A DNA stretch of 47,272 nucleotides from UBA8914 sp034002905 (GTDB taxonomy: Bacteria; Pseudomonadota; Alphaproteobacteria; UBA9219): the NCBI GenBank assembly GCA_034002905.1, contig JAVEZQ010000014.1, forward strand, positions 1-47,272, written 5' to 3'. Numbering within the stretch: the first letter of the stretch is position 1; every line of letters begins with the position of its first letter. Under the pieces are notes generated by a model. The model ran no database searches. It was not told the DNA's origin and saw nothing but the letters and a program-made list of their open reading frames with translations. Below are positions 8,916-16,869 of the stretch, one piece after another. The translations under genes and the position numbers were made by a program.

Positions 8916-9431
8916 ATGAATCTCAAAGAACATATTCGAACAGTCCCCGATTTTCCCAAGGAAGGAATTTTATTCTACGATATAGGAACTTTGCTCGCAC
9001 ACGGCCCAGCCTGGAAAGAAACGGTCGAGCGTATGACAGCACTCATTGAGCCGGACAAGCCAGATCTCTTATTTGCCATAGAATCACGCGGTTTTCTTGT
9101 TGCCGCGCCGATCGCTGCACGCTTAGGCATTGGCATGGTAATGATCCGAAAAAAAGGAAAGCTGCCCGGCGCTACCTGCAGCTATCATTACGACCTTGAA
9201 TACGGCTCAGACACCATAGAAATTCAGGATGGTATTTTTCCGAAAGGCTCCCGAGGTGTTTTGGTCGATGACCTCTTGGCAACGGGAGGAACGGCCCACG
9301 CAGCCCATCATCTGGCAACAGAAGCCGGGGCAACGATAACCTCTGCCGCTTTTGTAATCGAGCTCCCCTTTTTGGGCGGCCGTAATAAAGTGTCGATGCC
9401 TATTCACACCCTACTGTCCTATGATGAATGA
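8916..9431 (+). CDS. apt: Adenine phosphoribosyltransferase
   Basis: 171 residues. Converts adenine and PRPP to AMP in purine salvage, in the cytoplasm. The N-terminus LKEHIRTVPDFPKEGILFYD is the family's usual opening, ESRGFLVAAPIA the central loop, and VLVDDLLATGGTAHAA the PRPP-binding motif. I chose the ATG at 8916 because AAGGG lies about 10 bases upstream and the protein then matches the usual length. An earlier in-frame ATG at 8877 would add 13 residues without homology. It converges on the carboxypeptidase gene, which ends at 9470. Confidence 0.9.
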   Translation: MNLKEHIRTVPDFPKEGILFYDIGTLLAHGPAWKETVERMTALIEPDKPDLLFAIESRGFLVAAPIAARLGIGMVMIRKKGKLPGATCSYHYDLEYGSDTIEIQDGIFPKGSRGVLVDDLLATGGTAHAAHHLATEAGATITSAAFVIELPFLGGRNKVSMPIHTLLSYDE

Positions 9432-9469
9432 GGCAGCGCCAAAGCTTGCGGATGATTTTTTATTATAAC

Positions 9470-10819
9470 TCAAAGGCCTGAAACAACTAGACAACCATGT
9501 CCTCGCCGAACGAGATAGGAACAAACTTGTCGTGCCGTGTTTTGGTCTAATCCTGTAAATCGCGCACGATATACAGCAGAACCATCCTTCATCGTAACTT
9601 TCTGCAGGCTTTGCTCTGCCCCGCCCAACAAGGAGGAAAGCGTCGCAGACATGTATGAAAGGGCTTTTTGTGCCGAATCTACATCGCTAAAAGCGCCCAC
9701 CTGAACGCCCCACCCTCCATATGGACTTTCGGGGGGCTTTAAAACAGAGACCGGCACCATTTCCGGCCTCTTCGGCTCAGCTATTTGTGCAGAAGCCTTC
9801 TCTGGTCGCTGTTGGGCAACGCGTTTTGAAGATACGGGTGCTTCGAGTTGCCGCGACGGGAAAGCCGCAGCCACCTTCGCTGTCGGAAAAGATACGTAGC
9901 TTGCTGTTTTACGGTTCGCCTTGTTTAGTAACACGAAAGCCTCATCAATAAGCTTTTCCAAGTGCGCATCACGCGAAGCCGCTGATTTGCCACCAAAAAC
10001 GATGGCGATAATCCGCGCCCCACGCCTCTCTACAGAGGCCACAAGATTAAACCCCGAGGCACGGATGTAGCCCGTCTTTATGCCATCCATTCCCGAACAG
10101 CGCTTCATCAAGTGATTATGACTGACATGAACGCGTCCACGATAACGGAACTTTTGCGTGCTGAAATAAGGGTACATGCCGGGATAATGATTGATTAGGC
10201 TATAAGCCAGCATGGCCATGTCTCGAGCCGTTGTATATTGGTTTTTGTCCGGTAACCCGTTTGGGTTTTGAAAGACTGTTCCCTCCATCCCCAACGCGCG
10301 CGCCTGCGTGGTCATCAAGGTTGCAAACCGGGACGTATTTCCAGCCAGACCTTCAGCAAGTACGACGGCAGCATCGTTCGCAGACTCTGTAATCAACCCC
10401 AAAATTGCGTCTTTGACCGCAATAGTTTGGCCAGCACGCAGCCCGAGCTTGGACGGAGATTGTGATGCAGCCTTCGCAGACACAGGAAGCTGGGTATCCA
10501 GCCGGACACGCCCCCCCTCAATCGCTTGAAAAGTCAGGTAAAGCGTCATCATTTTGGTCAAGGAAGCCGGATAACGCCGTCCGCGACTGTTCCGCTCATA
10601 AAGAACCTCGCCACTGTCAGCGTCAAGAACAAGGGCAGCGTAAGTCTCCGTCGTTTGGACGGAGGGACGGCGCGCCTTTGTTTTCTCTTGCTTTTTGGCT
10701 AGCGCAGGATCTGCCCCCCCAACGCAAAGGATGGCAAGAAAAACAAAGCCGACACATACTCGTCGAATATGCCAACTCTTTTGGTCCATACGCACGAAAA
10801 ACATGAAACCCAAACCCAA
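9470..10819 (-). CDS. D-alanyl-D-alanine carboxypeptidase (S11) with C-terminal SPOR domain
   Basis: 449 residues. Removes the terminal D-Ala from peptidoglycan stem peptides in the periplasm. A hydrophobic signal or anchor segment is at about 20-35. The penicillin-binding motifs are all present: S86-L-T-K89, S146-A-N148 and K248-T-G250. A proline-rich linker with lysine and glutamate (about 320-365) leads to a SPOR domain starting WGVQVGAFSDVDSAQ (about 370-449), which in this family binds denuded glycan at the division septum. The S11 plus SPOR fusion is typical of Alphaproteobacteria. ATG codons 6 and 11 of this frame are alternative starts. Confidence 0.92.
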   Translation of the reverse strand: MGLGFMFFVRMDQKSWHIRRVCVGFVFLAILCVGGADPALAKKQEKTKARRPSVQTTETYAALVLDADSGEVLYERNSRGRRYPASLTKMMTLYLTFQAIEGGRVRLDTQLPVSAKAASQSPSKLGLRAGQTIAVKDAILGLITESANDAAVVLAEGLAGNTSRFATLMTTQARALGMEGTVFQNPNGLPDKNQYTTARDMAMLAYSLINHYPGMYPYFSTQKFRYRGRVHVSHNHLMKRCSGMDGIKTGYIRASGFNLVASVERRGARIIAIVFGGKSAASRDAHLEKLIDEAFVLLNKANRKTASYVSFPTAKVAAAFPSRQLEAPVSSKRVAQQRPEKASAQIAEPKRPEMVPVSVLKPPESPYGGWGVQVGAFSDVDSAQKALSYMSATLSSLLGGAEQSLQKVTMKDGSAVYRARFTGLDQNTARQVCSYLVRRGHGCLVVSGL

Positions 10820-10908
10820 CGACTCACAGCGAAACAGACAGCAAGATGTAAGTAAAGTGGCACAAAAGCAAGGCGAACATTTTTTTTGGAATCCTATCGC
10901 TTACATCC

Positions 10909-10937
10909 TTGACAAGGTTAACGACGAATTTTATGTT
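10909..10937 (+). promoter_or_regulatory. Probable sigma-70-type promoter of the phasin gene
   Basis: A perfect -35 TTGACA at 10909-10914 is followed after 17 bp by TATGTT at 10932-10937. This would give a leader of roughly 85 bases before the phasin start at 11030. Confidence 0.6.
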
Positions 10938-11029
10938 GTGGGTGTCTGTTGCACTGCAGCATATACAAATGTGTGGCATGTTGCGCGTTCTGGCGCTTAC
11001 AGATAACCGTCCATTCTAGGAGGCATCAA

Positions 11030-11425
11030 ATGAAGTCCAATAACGAACAGTTTGAAAATTACACCAACAACTTGCTTCAAGCCGCGACAGACATGAACTC
11101 GCTCGTTCGCGATTCAGTTAATGCCTCGTTGCAATCTGTTTCGATCGTCACAAAGGGCTGCAGTGACCTGTGTGATAGCTGCAGCGCCATGGTTCAAAAG
11201 TATCTTGATCAATCCATCAAGATCTCCCAAACACTTCTTTCTTCCAATTCTGTGAACGAGTTTGTCGACACACAAAATTCTGTGATCAAAAGCAGCTTTG
11301 ACTCACTCGTCTCTGACATGTCAAATATCACACAGCTGTCACAGCGCATCGCGCAGGAAGCCGCTGAACCCGTGGCCAATCAAATCAACAGCTCGATTGC
11401 GAAGGTCTCAAAGAAAGTCGCCTAA
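11030..11425 (+). CDS. Phasin family protein
   Basis: 131 residues, helical and amphipathic throughout, with the phasin-like pattern of spaced Asn, Gln and Ser and few aromatics (NNLLQAATDMNSLVRDSVNA). Family members coat polyhydroxyalkanoate granules or act as small amphipathic surface proteins. No PHA synthase gene is in the window. The start at 11030 is set by a strong AGGAGG about 7 bases upstream. A longer in-frame ATG at 10949 lies before that site and is unlikely. The gene is monocistronic: its own promoter lies in front and a strong terminator behind. Confidence 0.75.
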   Translation: MKSNNEQFENYTNNLLQAATDMNSLVRDSVNASLQSVSIVTKGCSDLCDSCSAMVQKYLDQSIKISQTLLSSNSVNEFVDTQNSVIKSSFDSLVSDMSNITQLSQRIAQEAAEPVANQINSSIAKVSKKVA

Positions 11426-11464
11426 AGAAGGCGTGGCTTCTTGCTCAAGCGAGTAGGTAAATTT

Positions 11465-11496
11465 AAACCCCCGGCGGCCTCCTGTCGGGGGTTTTT
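11465..11496 (+). terminator. Rho-independent terminator after the phasin gene
   Basis: AAACCCCCG (11465-11473) pairs perfectly with CGGGGGTTT (11486-11494), with the T run continuing to 11496. Confidence 0.85.
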
Positions 11497-11504
11497 CAAT
11501 TTCT

Positions 11505-11526
11505 AAAACTGTGCCAAGCTCACAGT
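11505..11526 (-). terminator. Weak terminator-like hairpin downstream of gatB
   Basis: On the minus strand ACTGTG (11526-11521) pairs with CACAGT (11513-11508), followed by a short T run. The stem is only six base pairs. It faces the stronger phasin terminator. Confidence 0.35.
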
Positions 11527-11582
11527 CCAAGACGTGATGAAGCTGGGGGGCTTCTGTCTAAACAGCCGCTTTTCTTTGCGCC

Positions 11583-11738
11583 TCAGTCTTCACTATCGGC
11601 AATGGCTCTCTTGCCTTCCCGGAACCAACCTTTAATGGACTCAAGCGTACCCGCCCCAACAAGATTCCATTTTTCTGCAAAAGTCTTTGGCTTTTGCTCT
11701 TCAATCTTATCTTGGCAATCCGCTTCTATCCCTTCAGC
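11583..11738 (-). CDS. Possible small protein just after gatB (no canonical start)
   Basis: A frame open from 11738 to a TGA at 11583, overlapping the gatB end in a different frame. It encodes a protein-like tail, PKTFAEKWNLVGAGTLESIK then GWFREGKRAIADSED. It contains no ATG, GTG or TTG in frame; ATT near 11702 is the first near-start. It may be a real 40-50-residue protein with an unusual start, a remnant whose 5' end was lost, or chance. Its amphipathic composition and acidic end argue mildly for coding. Function unknown. Confidence 0.3.
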   Translation of the reverse strand, partial: AEGIEADCQDKIEEQKPKTFAEKWNLVGAGTLESIKGWFREGKRAIADSED

Positions 11739-13180
11739 TTATCCTTCAGCATATCGTTCAGCATGGCGGGGTTAAGCTTGCCGCCTGTAGCCTTCATGAT
11801 CTGTCCAACGAAAAAGCCAAAAAGCTTATCTTTGCCCGCTCGATATTCCGCAACCTTGTCGGCATTCGCGGCAAGAACCTTGTCAATCTCGGCACCGATC
11901 GCGCCCGTATCCGTGACCTGACGCAACCCTTTTTCTTCGACAATCTGGGCTGCCTGTTTGCCCGTCTGAATCATCTCTTCAAACACATCCTTGGCGATAC
12001 GGCCCGAAATGGTGTTGTTACTGATCAATTCGATAAGGCCGCCCAAGGCTTGGGCGCCAATAGGACTTTCTGCAATCGATTTGCCTATCTTGTTCAAGCG
12101 ACCAAAAAGTTCACTGGTAACCCAGTTCGCCGAAAGCTTGCCATCGCGCCCCTTGGCCACGGTTTCAAAGAAATCGGCATTGGCCTTTTCCGCAACCAGC
12201 ACCATAGCGTCATAAGGCGTGATGCCGTATTCGCTGATGAAACGATTTTTCTTTTCATCCGGCAACTCAGGAAGCGACTTTTTAATCTCTTCGACCCATG
12301 CAGCGTCAATCTTGAGGGGTAGTAAATCGGGATCAGGGAAATACCGATAATCGTGTGCTTCTTCTTTCGAGCGCATGGAGCGCGTGATCCCCTTGCCCGT
12401 ATCCCACAGGCGTGTTTCCTGTTTGATGCTCCCGCCGCCTTCAAGGATCTCGACCTGTCGCGCCGCCTCATATTCTATGGCCTGCATGACAAAGCGGATA
12501 GAGTTCACATTCTTGATTTCGCAACGCGTCCCCAGCTTGTCATCGCCCTTGCGACGCATCGACAGATTGACGTCGCAACGCATGGATCCCTCCTCCATAT
12601 TGCCGTCGCATGTCCCCAAATAACGCAAGATCGCACGTAATTTTTTCAGGTATGCAGCCGCTTCTTCGGGTCCGCGTAAATCAGGCTCGGACACAATCTC
12701 CATTAGGGCGACGCCTGCGCGATTAAGATCGACATAGGTTTCTGTCGGGCTCTGGTCATGCATGCTCTTGCCCGCATCCTGTTCAAGATGCAGACGCGTA
12801 ATCCCGACCGTGCGCGTTTTGTTATCATCGAGGTCGAGGATAATCTCGCCCTTGCCGACGATCGGCTGGGTAAACTGGCTAATCTGGTATCCGTTGGGAA
12901 GGTCGGCATAAAAATAGTTTTTGCGATCAAAGACAGAAACCAGATTGATCTGCGCCTTAAGCCCAAGGCCGGTACGTACAGCCTGTTCAACGCAATATTT
13001 ATTAAGGACAGGAAGCATGCCGGGAAACCCAGCATCGACAAAGCTCACTTGCGCATTCGGCGCGCCACCAAAAGCCGTTGCAGCTCCAGAGAAAAGTTTT
13101 GCCTTTGACGTAACCTGAGCATGAACCTCCAGCCCGATTACCATCTCCCACTCGCCTGTCTGTCCCTGAATGTATGACAT
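11726..13180 (-). CDS. gatB: Asp-tRNA(Asn)/Glu-tRNA(Gln) amidotransferase subunit B
   Basis: 484 residues, the family's usual length. Subunit B of GatCAB binds misacylated Glu-tRNA(Gln) or Asp-tRNA(Asn) and helps convert it to the amide form. The N-terminal WEMVIGLEVHAQVTSKAKLF, the RLHLEQDAGKSMHDQ segment, DLNRAGVALMEIVSEPD and NMEEGSMRCDVNLSMR are all recognisable. The C-terminal third is the helical YqeY-like tail, including ADKVAEYRAGKDKLFGFFVG. gatC and gatA are not in the window, so the complex is encoded at more than one place or beyond the edge. Divergent from the YggS gene. Confidence 0.96.
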   Translation of the reverse strand: MSYIQGQTGEWEMVIGLEVHAQVTSKAKLFSGAATAFGGAPNAQVSFVDAGFPGMLPVLNKYCVEQAVRTGLGLKAQINLVSVFDRKNYFYADLPNGYQISQFTQPIVGKGEIILDLDDNKTRTVGITRLHLEQDAGKSMHDQSPTETYVDLNRAGVALMEIVSEPDLRGPEEAAAYLKKLRAILRYLGTCDGNMEEGSMRCDVNLSMRRKGDDKLGTRCEIKNVNSIRFVMQAIEYEAARQVEILEGGGSIKQETRLWDTGKGITRSMRSKEEAHDYRYFPDPDLLPLKIDAAWVEEIKKSLPELPDEKKNRFISEYGITPYDAMVLVAEKANADFFETVAKGRDGKLSANWVTSELFGRLNKIGKSIAESPIGAQALGGLIELISNNTISGRIAKDVFEEMIQTGKQAAQIVEEKGLRQVTDTGAIGAEIDKVLAANADKVAEYRAGKDKLFGFFVGQIMKATGGKLNPAMLNDMLKDKLKG

Positions 13181-13312
13181 GTTCTTTCCAATAATATGAG
13201 AATGTTAGACTATACTGTCTCACGCGGCCATAATGTGCGATGGGAGCTCGCACTTGTCAAATACCTTTCAATGGGTTTTCATGGGAAGTCACTCACGACA
13301 CAGGTACTGTAA

Positions 13313-13990
13313 ATGACGAACTACAGTCAAAACCTTAAGGACGTTCAGGCACGAATCCGGCAGGCCACCCGCTTGGCCGGTCGTGAACAGAACGCCGTAA
13401 CTCTAATCGCCGCCTCAAAGACCCAGCCTCGTTCGGCCCTACTTGACCTGCTGGCGGCAGGACAGTGTCACTTTGGAGAAAACCGCGTTCAGGAGGCCCT
13501 CGAAAAATTCAAAGAATTGCGGGCACAACACCCTGAGATCACGATCCACTTGATTGGCCCCCTTCAAACCAACAAGGTTAAACAAGCCATGGCCCTCTTT
13601 GATGTGATTCAAACCATTGACCGGCCAGAACTCGCCCGCAAGGTTGCTCTCGAAGCAAAAAAACAAGGGCGATGCCCACGTCTGTTTATTCAGGTTAACA
13701 CCGGGGAAGAGGCTCAAAAGGCAGGAATCTTACCAAAGGACTTCTCTTCTCTCCTTGCCCTCTGCCGCGACGAGTTAGACCTCAAGATCGAAGGACTTAT
13801 GTGCATCCCTCCTGTTGGCTCAGACCCATCAATTCACTTTATCTTGTTGAAAAATATGGCAGAAACTCACGACATCCCCCATCTCTCCATGGGAATGAGT
13901 GACGATTTCGAAAAAGCGATCGCCTGTGGTGCAACCTTTGTTCGCATCGGAACAACTCTGTTCGGAAAAAGAACGTTGTCAATGCCATGA
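13313..13990 (+). CDS. yggS: YggS/PLPBP-type pyridoxal phosphate homeostasis protein
   Basis: 225 residues. This family binds PLP in a single alanine-racemase-like barrel and helps balance free PLP and amino acid pools; no enzyme activity is established. K36 in IAASKTQP is the expected PLP lysine. Other family signatures are CHFGENRVQEA, HLIGPLQTNKVKQA, IQVNTGEEAQKAG, GLMCIPP, LSMGMSDDFEKAI and VRIGTTLFGKR. It follows gatB divergently with 132 bp between. Confidence 0.93.
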   Translation: MTNYSQNLKDVQARIRQATRLAGREQNAVTLIAASKTQPRSALLDLLAAGQCHFGENRVQEALEKFKELRAQHPEITIHLIGPLQTNKVKQAMALFDVIQTIDRPELARKVALEAKKQGRCPRLFIQVNTGEEAQKAGILPKDFSSLLALCRDELDLKIEGLMCIPPVGSDPSIHFILLKNMAETHDIPHLSMGMSDDFEKAIACGATFVRIGTTLFGKRTLSMP

Positions 13991-14093
13991 AAAAGCCGCC
14001 GTAGGGATGTTGGCTTTCACGGTAGTTGCGTTAATATAGGTCCGACCTGATTCTTTTTAACCCTCCCCTTTTCCCCGTCTGGAAAGAGCCGCG

Positions 14094-14996
14094 ATGAAAA
14101 AAGCCTTTCTTTTTGCGCCCTTACTTGTTTGCTGCTTGGCCGTCAGCGCCCCCGTTGCCTTTGCTCAGGAAGAAGGGGGTGGCAATACGAATTATGCCAT
14201 CGCCAATATGGAAGCGCGTATGGCAACTTTGGAAGACCAAATGCGGGGCCTCAACGGCAAGGTTGAACAAATTGATTATGCCACCCGTCGCCTGAGCGAA
14301 GTTCTCCAAAAAATGCAAGGGGATCTGGACGTACGTCTTTCAGATATGGAAAGGGCCCAGCGGCAGCAGGCCGCGACAACACAAAGTCAGGCCTCGGCCC
14401 AGACCCAAATCGCTCAAGCTCAAGCCCAGACCCAGCCCTCAGTCGAAACACCCGCCGAGACAAATGGTTCAGAGGAAGCTGAAGCTGAAGCCCCTCAACA
14501 ACCTGTAACAGGAACGCTTGGCGGAATGACCGTGCGCGGGGACCGCGTTACGGGGGGAACCGTCAACCCCAAAGCCCCACCACTACCCCAAACACCACCA
14601 GATTACGGCCTCACACCTCAAGAACAGTATGACAAGGCTTTTGCCTTATTGCGTCAAGCAAGTTATGGCGAAGCGGCGCAAGCCTTTAAGCGCTACATCG
14701 ACAAAAACCCCAACGACAAGCTGATCGACAATGCCAAATATTGGTATGCCGAAACCTTTTATGTCCGCGGGAAGTTTAGCGATGCCGCAGTAGCTTTTGC
14801 CGAGGCGTTCCAACAAAATCCCAAGGGAACAAAAGCGCCCGACGCTTTGCTCAAGCTGGGCATGTCGCTGGGAGCCATGAATAAAAAGGACGACGCTTGC
14901 GGCACCTATGATGCTTTGAAATCAAAATTTCCCAAGGCATCGGCGGCCGTCAAAAAGCGCACCGAGCAGGAGAGAGCTCGCCTCAAATGCAAATAA
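14094..14996 (+). CDS. cpoB: YbgF/CpoB-type Tol-Pal-associated periplasmic protein
   Basis: 300 residues. Signal peptide MKKAFLFAPLLVCCLAVSAP with likely cleavage near VAFAQ (about 25). Residues about 35-85 are a trimerising coiled coil. About 90-160 is a Gln/Ala- and Pro-rich linker. Then come TPR motifs from YGLTPQEQYDKAFALLRQAS (about 175) to the end, where AKYWYAETFYVRGKFSDAA is the classic repeat. In E. coli CpoB couples outer-membrane constriction to septal peptidoglycan synthesis. The tol and pal genes it usually follows are not seen here. Confidence 0.85.
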   Translation: MKKAFLFAPLLVCCLAVSAPVAFAQEEGGGNTNYAIANMEARMATLEDQMRGLNGKVEQIDYATRRLSEVLQKMQGDLDVRLSDMERAQRQQAATTQSQASAQTQIAQAQAQTQPSVETPAETNGSEEAEAEAPQQPVTGTLGGMTVRGDRVTGGTVNPKAPPLPQTPPDYGLTPQEQYDKAFALLRQASYGEAAQAFKRYIDKNPNDKLIDNAKYWYAETFYVRGKFSDAAVAFAEAFQQNPKGTKAPDALLKLGMSLGAMNKKDDACGTYDALKSKFPKASAAVKKRTEQERARLKCK

Positions 14997-15018
14997 GCGC
15001 CACGCAAGGCAAGTGCCT

Positions 15019-15675
15019 CTAGAAGGTATAGCGCATCCCCATCCGGATCAGGTTGGCTGACATTCCGGCATCAACCGGAACCGTCGAACCGTTTATCGAT
15101 GTGGAAAGAGAAGCATCGTTCGTTGAGAGATATCGCCAACCCAAATCAGCAGAAAGCTTGTTCGTGAAACGATAATCGACGCCCAACGCCGCCTGCCAAG
15201 CAAAAACCGTATCGCTATCATCAGTTGAAAAAGTATAGTTTGTCCCGCCATAGCTGTATGTCTCGCGCCCGTCAGCTGACACGGTCGCTGCCCCCAAACC
15301 AAGCCCAGCATAGGGCGTAAAATCAGATGTGTTCTGCCATTCGGCAAAGGCATTGGCCATATAGGATGTCACGCTCATATCCGTGTTATTGGCGGCATCA
15401 AGCTCACCGCTGAAATGCCCAACCTCACCTTCTACACGCACCCAAGACACTGGGCGAAAGCCCAAAGCACCCGCAACAGAAAGGCCAGAGTCAACGGACA
15501 TTTCCGTGCTCGTACTATTTCCAAAATCCATGTCCACATCGCTAGGGACGCTTAGGCCCATTTGCAAAGCGCCATAGTAGCCATAGTCTGAGGGAAGACC
15601 AAAATCCAGCGCCAATGCCGGAGACACGACCAATGTCAACGCAAGCGCAGCAGGAGCAATGATTGTTCTTGTCAT
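15019..15675 (-). CDS. OmpA-like/opacity-type outer-membrane beta-barrel protein
   Basis: 218 residues. A signal peptide ends near SPALA (about 22). The rest alternates short beta strands with Gly- and Ser-rich turns: YYGALQMGLSVPSD, ALGFRPVSWVRVEGEVGHF, TPYAGLGLGAATV, WQAALGVDYRFTNKLSADLG, and a final strand LIRMGMRYTF ending in phenylalanine, the usual signal for outer-membrane insertion. The pattern is that of an eight-stranded porin-like or opacity family barrel. It converges on cpoB with only about 20 bp between stops. Ligand or role unknown. Confidence 0.85.
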   Translation of the reverse strand: MTRTIIAPAALALTLVVSPALALDFGLPSDYGYYGALQMGLSVPSDVDMDFGNSTSTEMSVDSGLSVAGALGFRPVSWVRVEGEVGHFSGELDAANNTDMSVTSYMANAFAEWQNTSDFTPYAGLGLGAATVSADGRETYSYGGTNYTFSTDDSDTVFAWQAALGVDYRFTNKLSADLGWRYLSTNDASLSTSINGSTVPVDAGMSANLIRMGMRYTF

Positions 15676-15908
15676 AAGATACGTTCCTTCTTTTGCCTAT
15701 CAAGAATGGGCGGGGCGGAAGACCACCGGAACTGTCATTATTCTGCCATCTTTATTACCAAAAGTCAAGACGACATTAACCATTATGAACAATCAACAAT
15801 TGAGCACACCCGATGGCCCCCGCCTAAAAAGGTTCATATTTTGTAAAGAGATAGTCTCGATAATGGCGCAAGCGCCCCCCCTTGCGTTTCTAGAAAGCCT
15901 CCCCAGAC

Positions 15909-16475
15909 ATGAGCTATTTCACTGTCTATTCAACTCTCCATTTATCCATATTCCTGATCGTCGCCTTTTTTGTGTATGGCGCAATCCGCACAAAAATCCC
16001 GATGATCCCTTCCCAAAAAATTGCCCGCAGCACGCTTCTGGATCAAGTCAAAGCTGAGATCGGCGCGCGTGGTGCTGTCTTTAACAAGGGTTTAGTGATC
16101 TATGATCTGGGGTCAGGCTTTGGGGGGCTTTGTTTTGATCTTGCCAAAAAGTTCCCCTCTGCCCGCGTGGTCGGGATCGAGATGATTGGCCCGTTATGGC
16201 TTTTCACTTGGTTAAGACAAAAGGTTGCGGGACCCAAGAACCTGAGCTTCCTTTGGGGCGACTTTTGGAAGAAGAATGTGAGCGATGGGGACATCTTTAT
16301 CTTCTATCTAGGAGATGTTGTGATGGCCCAAATGGGCGCCAAACTGAAAGCCGAGGCCAAGACAGGGAGCCTTATTCTCTCGAACACCTTTCCCCTCCCC
16401 GCTGACTGGGTCCTAGATCATGCCGTCCCCCTGCCCGCCGCTGTTAGCAAGATGATCTATGTCTACCGGCGATAA
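15909..16475 (+). CDS. Membrane-anchored SAM-dependent methyltransferase-like protein
   Basis: 188 residues. A single N-terminal membrane segment (about 10-25, LHLSIFLIVAFFVYGAI) precedes a short Rossmann domain. VIYDLGSGFGGLCFDLAKKF fits the glycine-rich SAM-binding motif I, ARVVGIEMIG the acidic end of strand 2, and DGDIFIFYLGDVVMAQMG a motif IV position. At under 190 residues it lacks a substrate-binding insertion. It may act on a membrane or membrane-proximal substrate; the substrate is unknown. The ribosome site before the ATG is weak. Confidence 0.7.
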   Translation: MSYFTVYSTLHLSIFLIVAFFVYGAIRTKIPMIPSQKIARSTLLDQVKAEIGARGAVFNKGLVIYDLGSGFGGLCFDLAKKFPSARVVGIEMIGPLWLFTWLRQKVAGPKNLSFLWGDFWKKNVSDGDIFIFYLGDVVMAQMGAKLKAEAKTGSLILSNTFPLPADWVLDHAVPLPAAVSKMIYVYRR

Positions 16476-16607
16476 CTGCCCTGCTTCCCGAAAAAACACC
16501 GGAAAGAAGCCTTTAGACATTTGAAGCATGCCCACCTTAAGACTAAGGGTTTCGCGGCGTAAATCACCAACTCTCGTCACATGTAGGTTTTGTATCTAAC
16601 GGACAAC

Positions 16608-16678
16608 GAGGGGCTTTGTGAATGTTTGACCTAGGAAAACGTCGCGGCTGTTTCTTTGAAGGCGATTGTGCGATTTGA
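16608..16678 (+). CDS. Possible 18-residue peptide with two cysteines
   Basis: GAGGGG at 16608-16613 is followed after 8 bases by ATG at 16622. The frame reads MFDLGKRRGCFFEGDCAI and stops at 16678. The feature start includes the ribosome site. Right after the stop lies a hairpin (AGGCGG 16678-16683 with CCGCCT 16694-16699), then a rho-independent terminator. The unit looks like a complete tiny transcription unit. It could be a leader or regulatory peptide, a small modified-peptide precursor, or part of an sRNA. I recognise no family, and a frame this short can occur by chance. Confidence 0.3.
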
Positions 16679-16712
16679 GGCGGCATCGATCAACCGCCTG
16701 AACGCGCAAAAC

Positions 16713-16741
16713 AAAAGACCGGTCTCAACACCGGTCTTTTT
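16713..16741 (+). terminator. Rho-independent terminator
   Basis: AAAAGACCGGT (16713-16723) pairs perfectly with ACCGGTCTTTT (16730-16740) around a six-base loop, followed by T. The A/T symmetry means it could also act on the minus strand. Confidence 0.85.
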
Positions 16742-16869
16742 AATGAACCAGAAGGGCAGTGAAGAAGTGGGATAGCGTATTGATTTATAAAACGAATTCT
16801 TAGTTCAGAAAATCCGCTTACCCCAGAAGATACCCCACCTAGAGAGGCGGGGAAAAAATAAATTTATTT

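Larger units (their letters stand above)
16476..16869. other. Intergenic region with a possible mini-gene and terminator
   Basis: No long gene. The plus strand holds an 18-codon reading frame with a good ribosome site (16608-16678), a small hairpin (16678-16699) and a strong terminator (16713-16741). The part from 16742 to the end of the GIY-YIG gene shows nothing I can support. Confidence 0.6.

Noticed and set aside
16836..16866. Hairpin CCCCACC/GGCGGGG near the end of the GIY-YIG gene as a terminator
   Set aside because: On the minus strand the T-rich run comes before, not after, the stem. On the plus strand it is followed by A.
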